Source: Desulfobacteraceae bacterium (GTDB lineage Bacteria; Desulfobacterota; DSM-4660; Desulfatiglandales; Desulfatiglandaceae). From it: a stretch of DNA of 8,716 nucleotides. The DNA lies in the NCBI GenBank assembly GCA_020349865.1, contig CP070700.1, positions 788,072 to 796,787 of the forward strand, read 5' to 3'. Below the pieces are notes generated by a model, which was not told where the DNA came from, made no database searches, and was given only the letters and a program-made list of their open reading frames with translations. Below are positions 1-6,306 of the stretch, in pieces (the first letter of the stretch is position 1; each line of letters opens with the position of its first letter). A program made the position numbers and the translations under genes.

Positions 1-205
1 GACAGCCCCAGAAGGGAACACTCATAAAAGAGGTCGCCTTCTCTGCAACCCGCCATAATCCCTGGCGGGCCTCCTCAGCGCCCTGTTCAAGGCCCAGGGG
101 GCGTGCCACGAGCTTTGTATATTTTTTGTGATGCGGCTTTTGAAAAAGAGATTCCCATGGCCCTACAATCCACGGTTGGTTTTTTCAAAATGCTAAAGTG
201 TTACC
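1..205. repeat. Right half of a dispersed palindromic repeat (copy A), cut by the window edge
   Basis: This stretch aligns, with gaps, to 4623-4802. Both begin GACAGCCCCA, share CCTTCTCTGC, then AGGCC(C/A)AGGGGGCGT, a core TGCGGC..TGAAA.AGAGAT.CCC..GGCCC (132-163 here, 24 of 32 bases identical to 4729-4760), and a tip reading TTCAA..CTAA..GTTA. Copy A carries an extra segment with a 7-bp hairpin (49-55 pairing with 63-69). The first base falls at the centre of the full palindrome seen at 4505-4802, so the left arm should lie just outside the window. No convincing coding sequence is seen. The repeat ends about 40 bp before the dehydratase-like gene. A TATAAA at 220-225 could be a -10 box, but no good -35 box goes with it. 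Confidence 0.7.
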
Positions 206-247
206 ATTTCATGATTTTTTATAAAGTCATCATCAATGAGGTTTTCC

Positions 248-1561
248 ATGTCATTGATTAAAGGCCTGCGTTATAATTTCATGAAGGATCTGGGGGCGCC
301 TGTTCTCATGGGCATTTCAAATATGGGCAAGAAAAGGCGCCCCAGAAAGCCCAGCAATTACTTGGGGCCACCGCTTAGGTGTAACCGTCGACTAAAGGAG
401 ATCGTGAAGCGGCATTATTTCCTTTCGCGATATGCGGAAGGGGCCAAACCGGTGGCCTGGGTTACCAGCGGCGCGCCGGTGGAAGTGCTGAGGCCTTTTG
501 ACTTTTACACGGTCTATCCTGAAAACCACGGCGCCCTTTGCGGCGCGAAAAAAGTGGGGTCTGAGTTATGTGGCGTTGCCGAGGAGCATGGTTATCATCA
601 GGACCTGTGCTCTTATGCCAGAATAGATCTGGGCCACTTTTTCTCGGGAAAAACCCCGGCAGGAAAACTCCCAAAACCTGATCTTCTGTTCGCTTCCAAC
701 AACATTTGCCAGACAGTGGTCTACTGGTATAAAGCCCTGGCCCATTATTTAAAAATTCCACTGATCTTATTTGACACGCCTTACAACTTCAGCCAGATCG
801 CGGAAAACGATATTTCATATATGGTCCGTCAGTTTGAAGAAATGATACCCGTATTGGAGCAGATATCAGGTCGGCCCTTAAAATATAACAAATTGCGGGA
901 ATTCGTCCATATCGGAAAGGAGACGTCACAGGCCTGGGGCGCAGTACTGGCCACCATGAAAGCACGACCAGCGCCCATGACCATCTTTGATGCCTTCGGC
1001 CATATGGTCCCCATTGTTTCTTTGCGAGGCTTGCCTCTGGCCCTGGACTACTACCGCACCCTCCTTGACGAACTCAGGGAACGGGTGGACCAGGGTGTGG
1101 GAGCCATGAAGAATGAACGCAAGCGGCTGATGTGGGACAATATCGCTATCTGGTACAAAATGCGGGATCACTCAAATCTCTTCGCCGAGCAGGGAATGAA
1201 CTTTGTCACCGCCACATATACCAACGCCTGGGCCGAGACGACGCCTTATATGAATGAGGACAAGCCCTTTGAGTCCATGGCCAGGGCTTACAGTCTGGTG
1301 ATCCTCAATAACAACCTCAACAACAGGCTTAAACTCATGGAGCGGCTCATCAATGAGTACGAGGTGGACGGCCTTGTGATCCACTCGGCCAGAAGTTGTA
1401 AGCCCTATTCGGTGGGCCAGTATGATCTGAAGCGCCTATTGATGGATCGAATGGAGATTCCTTCGATTATTATCGAGGCAGATATAGCTGACTCCAGGGC
1501 CTATTCCGAGGAGCAGACCCATACCCGATTGGAGGCCTTTTTTGAGGCCATGGATACTTAG
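248..1561 (+). CDS. 2-hydroxyacyl-CoA dehydratase / benzoyl-CoA reductase family iron-sulfur protein (HgdB/BcrB/DCCP-like)
   Basis: This 437-residue protein belongs to the HgdB/BcrB family, cytoplasmic iron-sulfur proteins that receive low-potential electrons from an ATP-driven activase. Visible hallmarks are PENHGALCGA (Cys98), DLCSYAR (Cys121), HSARSCKPYSVGQYD (Cys384) and the C-terminal EADIADSR followed by TRLEAFFEAM. It has six cysteines in all (45, 98, 108, 121, 154, 384), enough to bind more than one cubane. The ATG at 248 is preferred because GAGG (238-241) sits six bases before it; the ATG at 236, four codons earlier, has no such site. The activase gene starts 10 bp after the stop. 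Known members act as hydroxyacyl-CoA dehydratase subunits, benzoyl-CoA reductase subunits or double-cubane cluster proteins; the sequence alone does not decide. No second dehydratase subunit lies in the window, though one could be upstream. Family assignment is secure; substrate is unknown. Confidence 0.88.
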   Translation: MSLIKGLRYNFMKDLGAPVLMGISNMGKKRRPRKPSNYLGPPLRCNRRLKEIVKRHYFLSRYAEGAKPVAWVTSGAPVEVLRPFDFYTVYPENHGALCGAKKVGSELCGVAEEHGYHQDLCSYARIDLGHFFSGKTPAGKLPKPDLLFASNNICQTVVYWYKALAHYLKIPLILFDTPYNFSQIAENDISYMVRQFEEMIPVLEQISGRPLKYNKLREFVHIGKETSQAWGAVLATMKARPAPMTIFDAFGHMVPIVSLRGLPLALDYYRTLLDELRERVDQGVGAMKNERKRLMWDNIAIWYKMRDHSNLFAEQGMNFVTATYTNAWAETTPYMNEDKPFESMARAYSLVILNNNLNNRLKLMERLINEYEVDGLVIHSARSCKPYSVGQYDLKRLLMDRMEIPSIIIEADIADSRAYSEEQTHTRLEAFFEAMDT

Positions 1562-1571
1562 GAGAAAACCC

Positions 1572-2351
1572 TTGAACTACTTTGCAGGCATTGACGTAGG
1601 TTCTCTCAGCACAGATGTAGTTATTCTTGACGCCAGAAGTGAGGTGTCCGGCTATAGTATCGTAGATACCGGTGCAAACAGCACCGAAGCTTCGGAAGAG
1701 GCACTTGAAAAGGCATTGGCCAGGGCGGGCATAGGCCGCGGACAGCTTGCGAGGATCGTAGCAACGGGTTACGGCAGGGTCTCCGTGCCTTTGGCAGAAA
1801 AGAAGGTTACCGAAATCTCATGTCATGCCCTGGGGGCATATCACCTGTTTCCAGACACCGGCACGGTCATAGACATCGGGGGCCAGGATTCCAAGGTGAT
1901 TCGGGTTGGAGAAGATGGCAAGATCCTGGATTTTACAATGAACGATAAATGTGCCGCTGGTACTGGGCGCTTTCTGGAAGTGATGGCGAACAAACTTCAG
2001 GTCCCCTTGGACGAAATGGGCGAGCTGTCCCTCAGCGCGGTAGGCGAGGTACGTATAAGCAGTGTTTGCACTGTCTTTGCCGAAAGCGAAGTTGTCTCAC
2101 TGGTGGCCAGGAACCACCCCAAAGAGGAAATCCTTCGTGGGATTCACCGGGCCATCGTGAGCCGTGTATGGAGCATGGTAAAGTCCGTTGGGGTAAACAG
2201 CGCTGTGACCATGACAGGGGGCGTGGCCAAAAACAGTGGCGTGGTGGCGCTTATGGAAGAAAGGTTGGGAAAATCAATTCACATCCACAGTGAACCCCAG
2301 ATCATAGGCGCCCTGGGCGCAGCCTTGCTGGCCAGGAGGCGTTTCATTTGA
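1572..2351 (+). CDS. Acyl-CoA dehydratase activase (BadF/BadG/HgdC-type ATPase, archerase)
   Basis: This 259-residue protein is of the ASKHA-fold ATPase family that, as a homodimer bridged by one [4Fe-4S] cluster, couples ATP hydrolysis to electron injection into a dehydratase/reductase partner. The phosphate-binding start FAGIDVGSLSTD (residues 4-15), ATGYGR (64-69), VIDIGGQDSK (99-108) and TMTGGVAKNSG (213-223) mark the ATPase. Cys127 in NDKCAAGTG and Cys166 in SSVCTVFAESE are the cluster ligands known in this family. The start is the TTG at 1572: AGGAG (1560-1564) lies seven bases upstream, and the protein then begins just before the conserved GIDVGS. An ATG at 1542 would overlap the preceding gene and add a non-conserved tail. 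Length is normal for the HgdC type (about 260). It is surely co-transcribed with the upstream gene, its likely partner. Confidence 0.93.
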   Translation: MNYFAGIDVGSLSTDVVILDARSEVSGYSIVDTGANSTEASEEALEKALARAGIGRGQLARIVATGYGRVSVPLAEKKVTEISCHALGAYHLFPDTGTVIDIGGQDSKVIRVGEDGKILDFTMNDKCAAGTGRFLEVMANKLQVPLDEMGELSLSAVGEVRISSVCTVFAESEVVSLVARNHPKEEILRGIHRAIVSRVWSMVKSVGVNSAVTMTGGVAKNSGVVALMEERLGKSIHIHSEPQIIGALGAALLARRRFI

Positions 2352-2358
2352 TGAAATT

Positions 2359-2366
2359 GGAGGTGG
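2359..2366 (+). promoter_or_regulatory. Strong ribosome binding site deciding the rlmB start
   Basis: GGAGGTGG lies eight bases after the activase stop codon. Its spacing fits a start near 2374, where the in-frame codon is ATT. It is about 50 bases too far upstream to serve the first conventional start, the GTG at 2416. Confidence 0.6.
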
Positions 2367-2373
2367 TGTTCTC

Positions 2374-3144
2374 ATTCAGGAAAAAACCCTTTATTTAATC
2401 CCCGGATATCATGGTGTGCGGGAGGCCTTAGTCCACGGCCATGTCAGGATTAAAGAAATCTGGATTGCAGAAGGGAAAAAGACGGGACGAACACAGGAAA
2501 TCATTCGAATCGCAGAGCAGCGGAAGACCCCTGTCCACTTTAAAGAAGGTCCTGAATTGTCTCAATCCTTGCCGGACATAGCACACCAGGGCATTGTGGC
2601 TGTGGCAGAAAAATTTACTTACTCAGATCTGGATCACCTCATCGACATCTCTTTACAGAATCAGGGGCAGGCCCTTTTAATAGCAGCAGATCACATCACT
2701 GATGAAGGAAATTTGGGCTCACTGATCAGGACAGCAACCTTTTTTGGGGCGCATGGGCTGATCATCCCCAAGAAACGATCTGCGGCCTTCAGCGCCAAGG
2801 TGCTCAAGCGGTCTTCAGGGGCTTACGTGCATCTTCCCATCGCCCGGGTTGTGAATATAGGGCGTGCACTGGATTTATTAAAAAGTAAAGGTTTTTGGAT
2901 CATCGGCGCATCGGGTGAAAGTCATAAATCCATTTACCAGTTTGATTGGGAAAGGGATCTGGTTTTGGTCCTTGGCAATGAACAGCGGGGCCTGAGCCGG
3001 ACTGTAAGGGAGCGCTGTCACCAGGTGGTTAGTATTCCTACATCGGGACTTTTGGATTCGCTTAACGTTGGGGTTGCTGGCGGTGTGATTCTCTCAGAGA
3101 TTTTCAGGCAGCGGAAAGTTTCTAAGGGCGCCGACAGCAAGTAG
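2374..3144 (+). CDS. rlmB: 23S rRNA 2'-O-methyltransferase, TrmH/RlmB (SPOUT) family, probable ATT start
   Basis: The family transfers a methyl group from S-adenosylmethionine to a ribose 2'-OH; RlmB acts on a guanosine of 23S rRNA. Counting from ATT, the protein has 256 residues. The N-terminal substrate-binding domain begins LYLIPGYHGVREAL (6-19). The SPOUT domain shows motif 1 DEGNLGSLIRTA (110-121), motif 2 VLGNEQRGLS (199-208) and motif 3 IPTSGLLDSLNVGVAGG (221-237), the last two building the trefoil knot and cofactor pocket. No ATG, GTG or TTG exists in frame between the activase stop and the GTG at 2416, and starting there would cut into the conserved GxxxVxEAL region. The ATT at 2374 with GGAGGTGG upstream is therefore preferred. 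The 3' end overlaps the convergent maf gene by 51 bp. It could be another TrmH-family paralogue; target specificity is inferred from architecture. Confidence 0.87.
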   Translation: MQEKTLYLIPGYHGVREALVHGHVRIKEIWIAEGKKTGRTQEIIRIAEQRKTPVHFKEGPELSQSLPDIAHQGIVAVAEKFTYSDLDHLIDISLQNQGQALLIAADHITDEGNLGSLIRTATFFGAHGLIIPKKRSAAFSAKVLKRSSGAYVHLPIARVVNIGRALDLLKSKGFWIIGASGESHKSIYQFDWERDLVLVLGNEQRGLSRTVRERCHQVVSIPTSGLLDSLNVGVAGGVILSEIFRQRKVSKGADSK

Positions 3145-3711
3145 GGCTTTGATCAGAGCACACAAGGGTAGTCCCACTACATTTGTATAAGACCCCGAAA
3201 TGCTTTCCACCATAAATGCGCCAATCCCTTGTATGGCATAACTGCCGGCCTTTCCGTAGGGTTCACCGGTACCGATATAAGCTCCTATTTCCTGCTCGGT
3301 GAGCTTTATGAACCGGACAAGGGTTGTAACTGCCTCTGAATGGGCCACATTACCTGAAGGGTCGAGAATGCAAATTCCCGTGATGACCCTGTGCTCCTTA
3401 CCACCTAAGAGTGTAAGCATATATCTTGCCTTGTCGCTATCCTCGGGCTTCCCGAGTATTTGACTGTCAATAGCCACAACCGTATCAGATCCCAGAATCC
3501 AGGACCCCTTGCTTCTCAAGTAAACCAGACAGGCCTTTTTTTCGGCCAGATGTCGGGATATTGCTGCAGGATCACCGCTGCGCCTGTTTTCACTTACATT
3601 GCTTGAAACCGAGCGGAAGGGCAGGCCCACCTGGGCCAGCAACCGTTTTCTCCTGGGAGACGCAGAAGCCAGAATCAAGGGATATTGCACGCTGATGACG
3701 GAAAAACTCAT
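3094..3711 (-). CDS. maf: Maf-like nucleoside triphosphate pyrophosphatase (YhdE type)
   Basis: Maf proteins hydrolyse nucleoside triphosphates (dTTP/UTP or modified pyrimidine nucleotides) to the monophosphate and pyrophosphate, and are also linked to septum inhibition. The 205-residue product has the full signature set: LASASPRR (14-21), GSDTVVAID with the catalytic-type Asp76, GKPED (87-91), GEPYGKAGSYAIQG (149-162) and GSYTNVVGLP (173-182). The ATG at 3711 is chosen because it lies seven bases beyond the tatD stop and gives the normal family length. An earlier in-frame ATG at 3783 would overlap tatD and add 24 unrelated residues. No clear Shine-Dalgarno precedes 3711, suggesting translational coupling to tatD. 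The tail overlaps rlmB on the other strand by 51 bp. Confidence 0.92.
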   Translation of the reverse strand: MSFSVISVQYPLILASASPRRKRLLAQVGLPFRSVSSNVSENRRSGDPAAISRHLAEKKACLVYLRSKGSWILGSDTVVAIDSQILGKPEDSDKARYMLTLLGGKEHRVITGICILDPSGNVAHSEAVTTLVRFIKLTEQEIGAYIGTGEPYGKAGSYAIQGIGAFMVESISGSYTNVVGLPLCALIKALLAVGALRNFPLPENL

Positions 3712-3718
3712 AGGCAAT

Positions 3719-4486
3719 TTACGGCAAGCCGAATAGGCTTTTGGCGTTTTTGGATGTTTGAAAGGCCACCTTATCAAACTCAATTCCTCTTAGTCGGGCA
3801 ATTTCTTGTGCGGTGAAAGCAACGAACAGCGGCTCGTTTCTCTTTCCCCTTTTGGGAATTGGTGCCAGGAACGGGGCATCGGTTTCTACAAGCAAACATT
3901 CCAGGGGGAGAGTGGCGGCGACCTCTTTTAACTGAGCAGCCTTTTTGTACGTCACCGTGCCGGGAATGGAAATAAAGTATCCCAGTTTAATGAGAGCCCT
4001 TGCCAGATCCATATCTCCGGAAAAGCAATGCATAACTCCCCTTCTCTCTCTCTTTCCGATCTTTTTAAGAATCTTAAGAACGTCGCTGTGAGCTTCGCGA
4101 TCATGAATAATGACCGGCAAATTTAAGGCATCAGCGATCTCAAGCTGGCGTAAAAATTTTTTTATTTGTCCTTCATGAGAAGAATAACCACGGTAAAAAT
4201 CAAGCCCGATCTCTCCCCAGGCTACGACTTTAGATTCTGATGCCATTGCGGCCAGCGCATCCAAGGCCCGGGAATCACATTCATCTGCGTTATGGGGATG
4301 GTACCCTGTGGTTGAATAAATAAAGTCGTGTTTTCGGGCAAGATCCAGGGCAAAAAGAGAGCTGTCAAGATCTATTCCGACAGTAACAATATGGGTGAGC
4401 CCGCCTTTAATGGCCCTCTCAAGGACTTCTTCTCGATCCCTGTCAAATTCTTTCATGTCCAGATGAGCATGACTGTCAATCAACAT
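3719..4486 (-). CDS. tatD: TatD family metal-dependent hydrolase / DNase
   Basis: TatD proteins are two-metal TIM-barrel hydrolases with 3'-5' exonuclease or DNase activity on damaged DNA. All metal ligands are visible: His6 and His8 in DSHAHLD, Glu92 in GEIGLD, His128 in IIHDRE, His153 in MHCFSG and Asp203 in ETDAPFL. At 255 residues from the ATG at 4486 it has the usual family length. The frame stays open upstream to an ATG at 4633 with a strong AAAGGAG, adding 49 residues, but that extension is encoded by the palindromic repeat and resembles no TatD sequence. A modest AAGGG lies about ten bases before 4486. maf follows after seven bases, so the two form an operon, whose promoter must lie within or beyond the palindrome. 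Confidence 0.92.
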   Translation of the reverse strand: MLIDSHAHLDMKEFDRDREEVLERAIKGGLTHIVTVGIDLDSSLFALDLARKHDFIYSTTGYHPHNADECDSRALDALAAMASESKVVAWGEIGLDFYRGYSSHEGQIKKFLRQLEIADALNLPVIIHDREAHSDVLKILKKIGKRERRGVMHCFSGDMDLARALIKLGYFISIPGTVTYKKAAQLKEVAATLPLECLLVETDAPFLAPIPKRGKRNEPLFVAFTAQEIARLRGIEFDKVAFQTSKNAKSLFGLP

Positions 4487-4504
4487 GAGACTTATACCCT
4501 TTTC

Positions 4505-4802
4505 GTAACAGTTTAGAGCTTCGAATATAGCGCAAAACGGGCCGTGGGTATCTCTTTCAGAAGGGCCGCAAAAAACTGCACCATTCCATTTAACGGCAGA
4601 TTGGCCTAAAAATAGAACCCAGGACAGCCCCATAAGACAGACTCCTTTATAACAATAGCCTTCTCTGCCTGCTTCACACCCCTGTAAAAGGCCAAGGGGG
4701 CGTTCGACCAGCTTTTAAGAATTTGTGTTGCGGCCCTTCTGAAAGAGATACCCGGGGCCCTGTAATCCAATGTTGATTTTTTCAAGGCTCTAAGCCGTTA
4801 TC
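4505..4802. repeat. About 300-bp imperfect palindromic element between tatD and the secretion ATPase gene
   Basis: The two halves are inverted copies of one unit. The sequence 4539-4570 is the reverse complement of 4729-4760 with 30 of 32 bases matching (core TGCGGCCCTTCTGAAAGAGA). The arms continue outward to matching tips: GTAACAGTTTAGAGC (4505-4519) against the reverse complement of CTCTAAGCCGTTAT (4788-4801). They continue inward to a shared AGGCCAA motif at 4690-4696 and, inverted, at 4602-4608. The centre (about 4610-4688) is unpaired. The right half is the relative of 1-205, so this is a dispersed family. The intergenic interval 4487-4993 contains no convincing gene apart from the possible tatD extension. 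It could be a MITE-like mobile element or a large structured-RNA element. Confidence 0.72.
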
Positions 4803-4993
4803 CCTTTTCTGAGTGTTGTTTGCTGAAGCTCGGTATTTTGGAATACCAAAAAATTATAAAATTGCTTCGCGATTTTATACAATGTCGTTTATTTCCGCAA
4901 ATAATTATGTTGCATATTCTAAGAAATCTTTTAGAATCAGAGGAAATTTTCCTTTAGTCACCATCACTTGAATGGGTTTGGATACTTTGAGCA
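4803..4993 (+). promoter_or_regulatory. AT-rich leader with short inverted repeats and a candidate promoter for the ATPase gene
   Basis: This gene-free stretch precedes the GAF-ATPase start. Four small dyads are visible: GGTATT/AATACC (4832-4847, 4-base loop), ATAAAATTGC/GCGATTTTAT (4856-4878, one wobble pair, 3-base loop), ATTCTAA/TTAGAAT (4916-4937) and AGGAAATTTTCCT (4941-4953). None is followed by a clear T-run on the plus strand, so they do not look like rho-independent terminators. TTGCAT (4910-4915), 16 bases, then TAGAAT (4932-4937) is a weak sigma-70-like promoter candidate overlapping the third dyad; the third and fourth dyads could be operators. These functions are inferred from position only. 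Confidence 0.3.
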
Positions 4994-6220
4994 ATGGCTG
5001 TTTTACCGAAAAAGGCGTCTGACACCGATTTAAGGGAAAAATCCCTTGAAGAACAGCTCGAATATCAAAAAAACCTGAACAGTATTGCCAACAGGATACA
5101 TTCGGCAAATGATACCAATGAAATCTTACTGAACCTCCAGGCCGAGATTCTCAGCCTCTTTGACGCTGACAGGATTACTATCTATGTGGTAGACGGCGCA
5201 AAAAAACAGATCGTTTCAAGGGTTAAGACCGGTAATGAAATAAATGAAATCCGGGTTCCCGTTGATAAGCAGAGTATTGCCGGGTACTGTGCAGCATCCG
5301 GTAAGATGGTGAACGTCATTAATGTCTGTGATGAGGAAGAGCTTAAAGTAATCAACCATAAATTGAAGTTTGACAAGAGCTGGGATCAAAAGACCGGGTA
5401 CAAAACCACCCAGATGCTTGCAGCCCCTATCACCCATAATAGATATCTTTTAGGTGTCATACAGCTGATTAACAAAAAAACCGGAGAGGCCTTTACAGAA
5501 GAAGACCAGTCTTCGGCCCTGGACATTGCCAAGGTCCTAGGGGTCGCTTTTTTTAAAAATCAGAAAGTCGCTCAAAAGGCAAAAGCCACAAAATTCGACT
5601 TTCTCCTAACAAACAACATTATCAGCAGCAAGGACCTGACCGAGGCCATATCACGGGCGAGAAAGTCCAGTACATCTGTGGCATCCGTTCTCATGAAAGA
5701 TTTTCATGCTTCTAAGGATAGTATTGGGAAATGCCTGTCCAGTTTTTACAAAACCCGATTTATTCCATACGATGACAAAATGGTAATCCCTGGCGAGTTG
5801 TTGAATGGCCTCAGGGTGAGCTATTTAAAGCACAATGTGTTCGTTCCAGTTTCTAAATCGGGTGATAAGGTGGTCGTGGCTATGGAGGACCCCAATTATC
5901 TGCCAGCAAGGGATGCTATTAAGAGGCTTATCCCGGCCAAAAAAATTGAATATTGCGTGTCCCTCAAAGAAGACATTTTCGATATGATAAACCTGTTCTT
6001 TGATGTGAAAAGAACAGAGATGTTGGAGGACGCTGGGACCATTGAGGATATACTGGGCCAACTGGCCTCTGATGATGAAGAATACGACGATGAAATAAAT
6101 GGTATAACAGAAGAGGACAGTGCCATTGTCCAGATTGTCAACAAAATGATTGTCGATATTTCAACCGTGACGCTTCGGATATCCATATCGAACCACGCCA
6201 GGGAAAGGCCAATGCCTTAA
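4994..6220 (+). CDS. GAF-domain type II/IV secretion ATPase, N-terminal part, frameshifted
   Basis: This is the first part of a GspE/PilB-type hexameric ATPase that would drive pilus assembly or type II secretion at the inner-membrane cytoplasmic face. Residues about 20-190 form a GAF domain (EILLNLQAEILSLFDADR, then RVPVDKQSIAGYCAASG and MLAAPI...LLGVIQLINK). Residues about 200-335 fit an MshEN/GspE N-terminal domain (DLTEAISRARKSST; FIPYDDKMVIPGELL; KVVVAMEDP). An acidic linker (354-375) follows. The T2SSE domain opens with EDSAIVQIVNKMIVD (374-388) and then falls out of frame; the last 20 residues are nonsense. The ATG at 4994 is fixed by an in-frame TGA at 4988; its Shine-Dalgarno is weak. 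The missing sequence continues in another frame to 7311. The repaired product would be about 770 residues. Confidence 0.85.
   Translation: MAVLPKKASDTDLREKSLEEQLEYQKNLNSIANRIHSANDTNEILLNLQAEILSLFDADRITIYVVDGAKKQIVSRVKTGNEINEIRVPVDKQSIAGYCAASGKMVNVINVCDEEELKVINHKLKFDKSWDQKTGYKTTQMLAAPITHNRYLLGVIQLINKKTGEAFTEEDQSSALDIAKVLGVAFFKNQKVAQKAKATKFDFLLTNNIISSKDLTEAISRARKSSTSVASVLMKDFHASKDSIGKCLSSFYKTRFIPYDDKMVIPGELLNGLRVSYLKHNVFVPVSKSGDKVVVAMEDPNYLPARDAIKRLIPAKKIEYCVSLKEDIFDMINLFFDVKRTEMLEDAGTIEDILGQLASDDEEYDDEINGITEEDSAIVQIVNKMIVDISTVTLRISISNHARERPMP
6158..6170 (+). other. Apparent single-base deletion (frameshift) in the secretion ATPase gene
   Basis: The reading frame of 4994 is correct through MIVD (GAT at 6155-6157). 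The conserved DASDIHIEP motif is encoded from 6169 in the frame one base earlier. Adding one A at about 6163 gives MIVD-ISNRD-ASDIHIEP, which restores the five-residue spacing usual in GspE/PilB proteins. No X XXY YYZ slippery heptamer is present at the junction, which argues against programmed frameshifting. Confidence 0.8.
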
Positions 6221-6306
6221 TCAGATTCAGGGTAGATGGGGCATGCCAGGTCTATCAGACGCTTCTTTATACTTATAAACGGGCCATTGTCTCCCGTATT
6301 AAGATC

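Noticed and set aside
1..247. A short gene or leader peptide upstream of the dehydratase-like gene
   Set aside because: No start with a ribosome site followed by a sustained frame is seen; the stretch is explained by the diverged repeat copy.
1949..2293. Plus-strand 114-codon frame inside the activase gene
   Set aside because: It lies wholly within the activase coding region, whose conserved motifs are in the other frame, and its translation is rich in Gly/Arg/Trp with no motif.
6160..6170. Programmed -1 ribosomal frameshifting in the ATPase gene
   Set aside because: No slippery heptamer of the X XXY YYZ type occurs at the junction, and a single missing A fully explains the frame change and family spacing.
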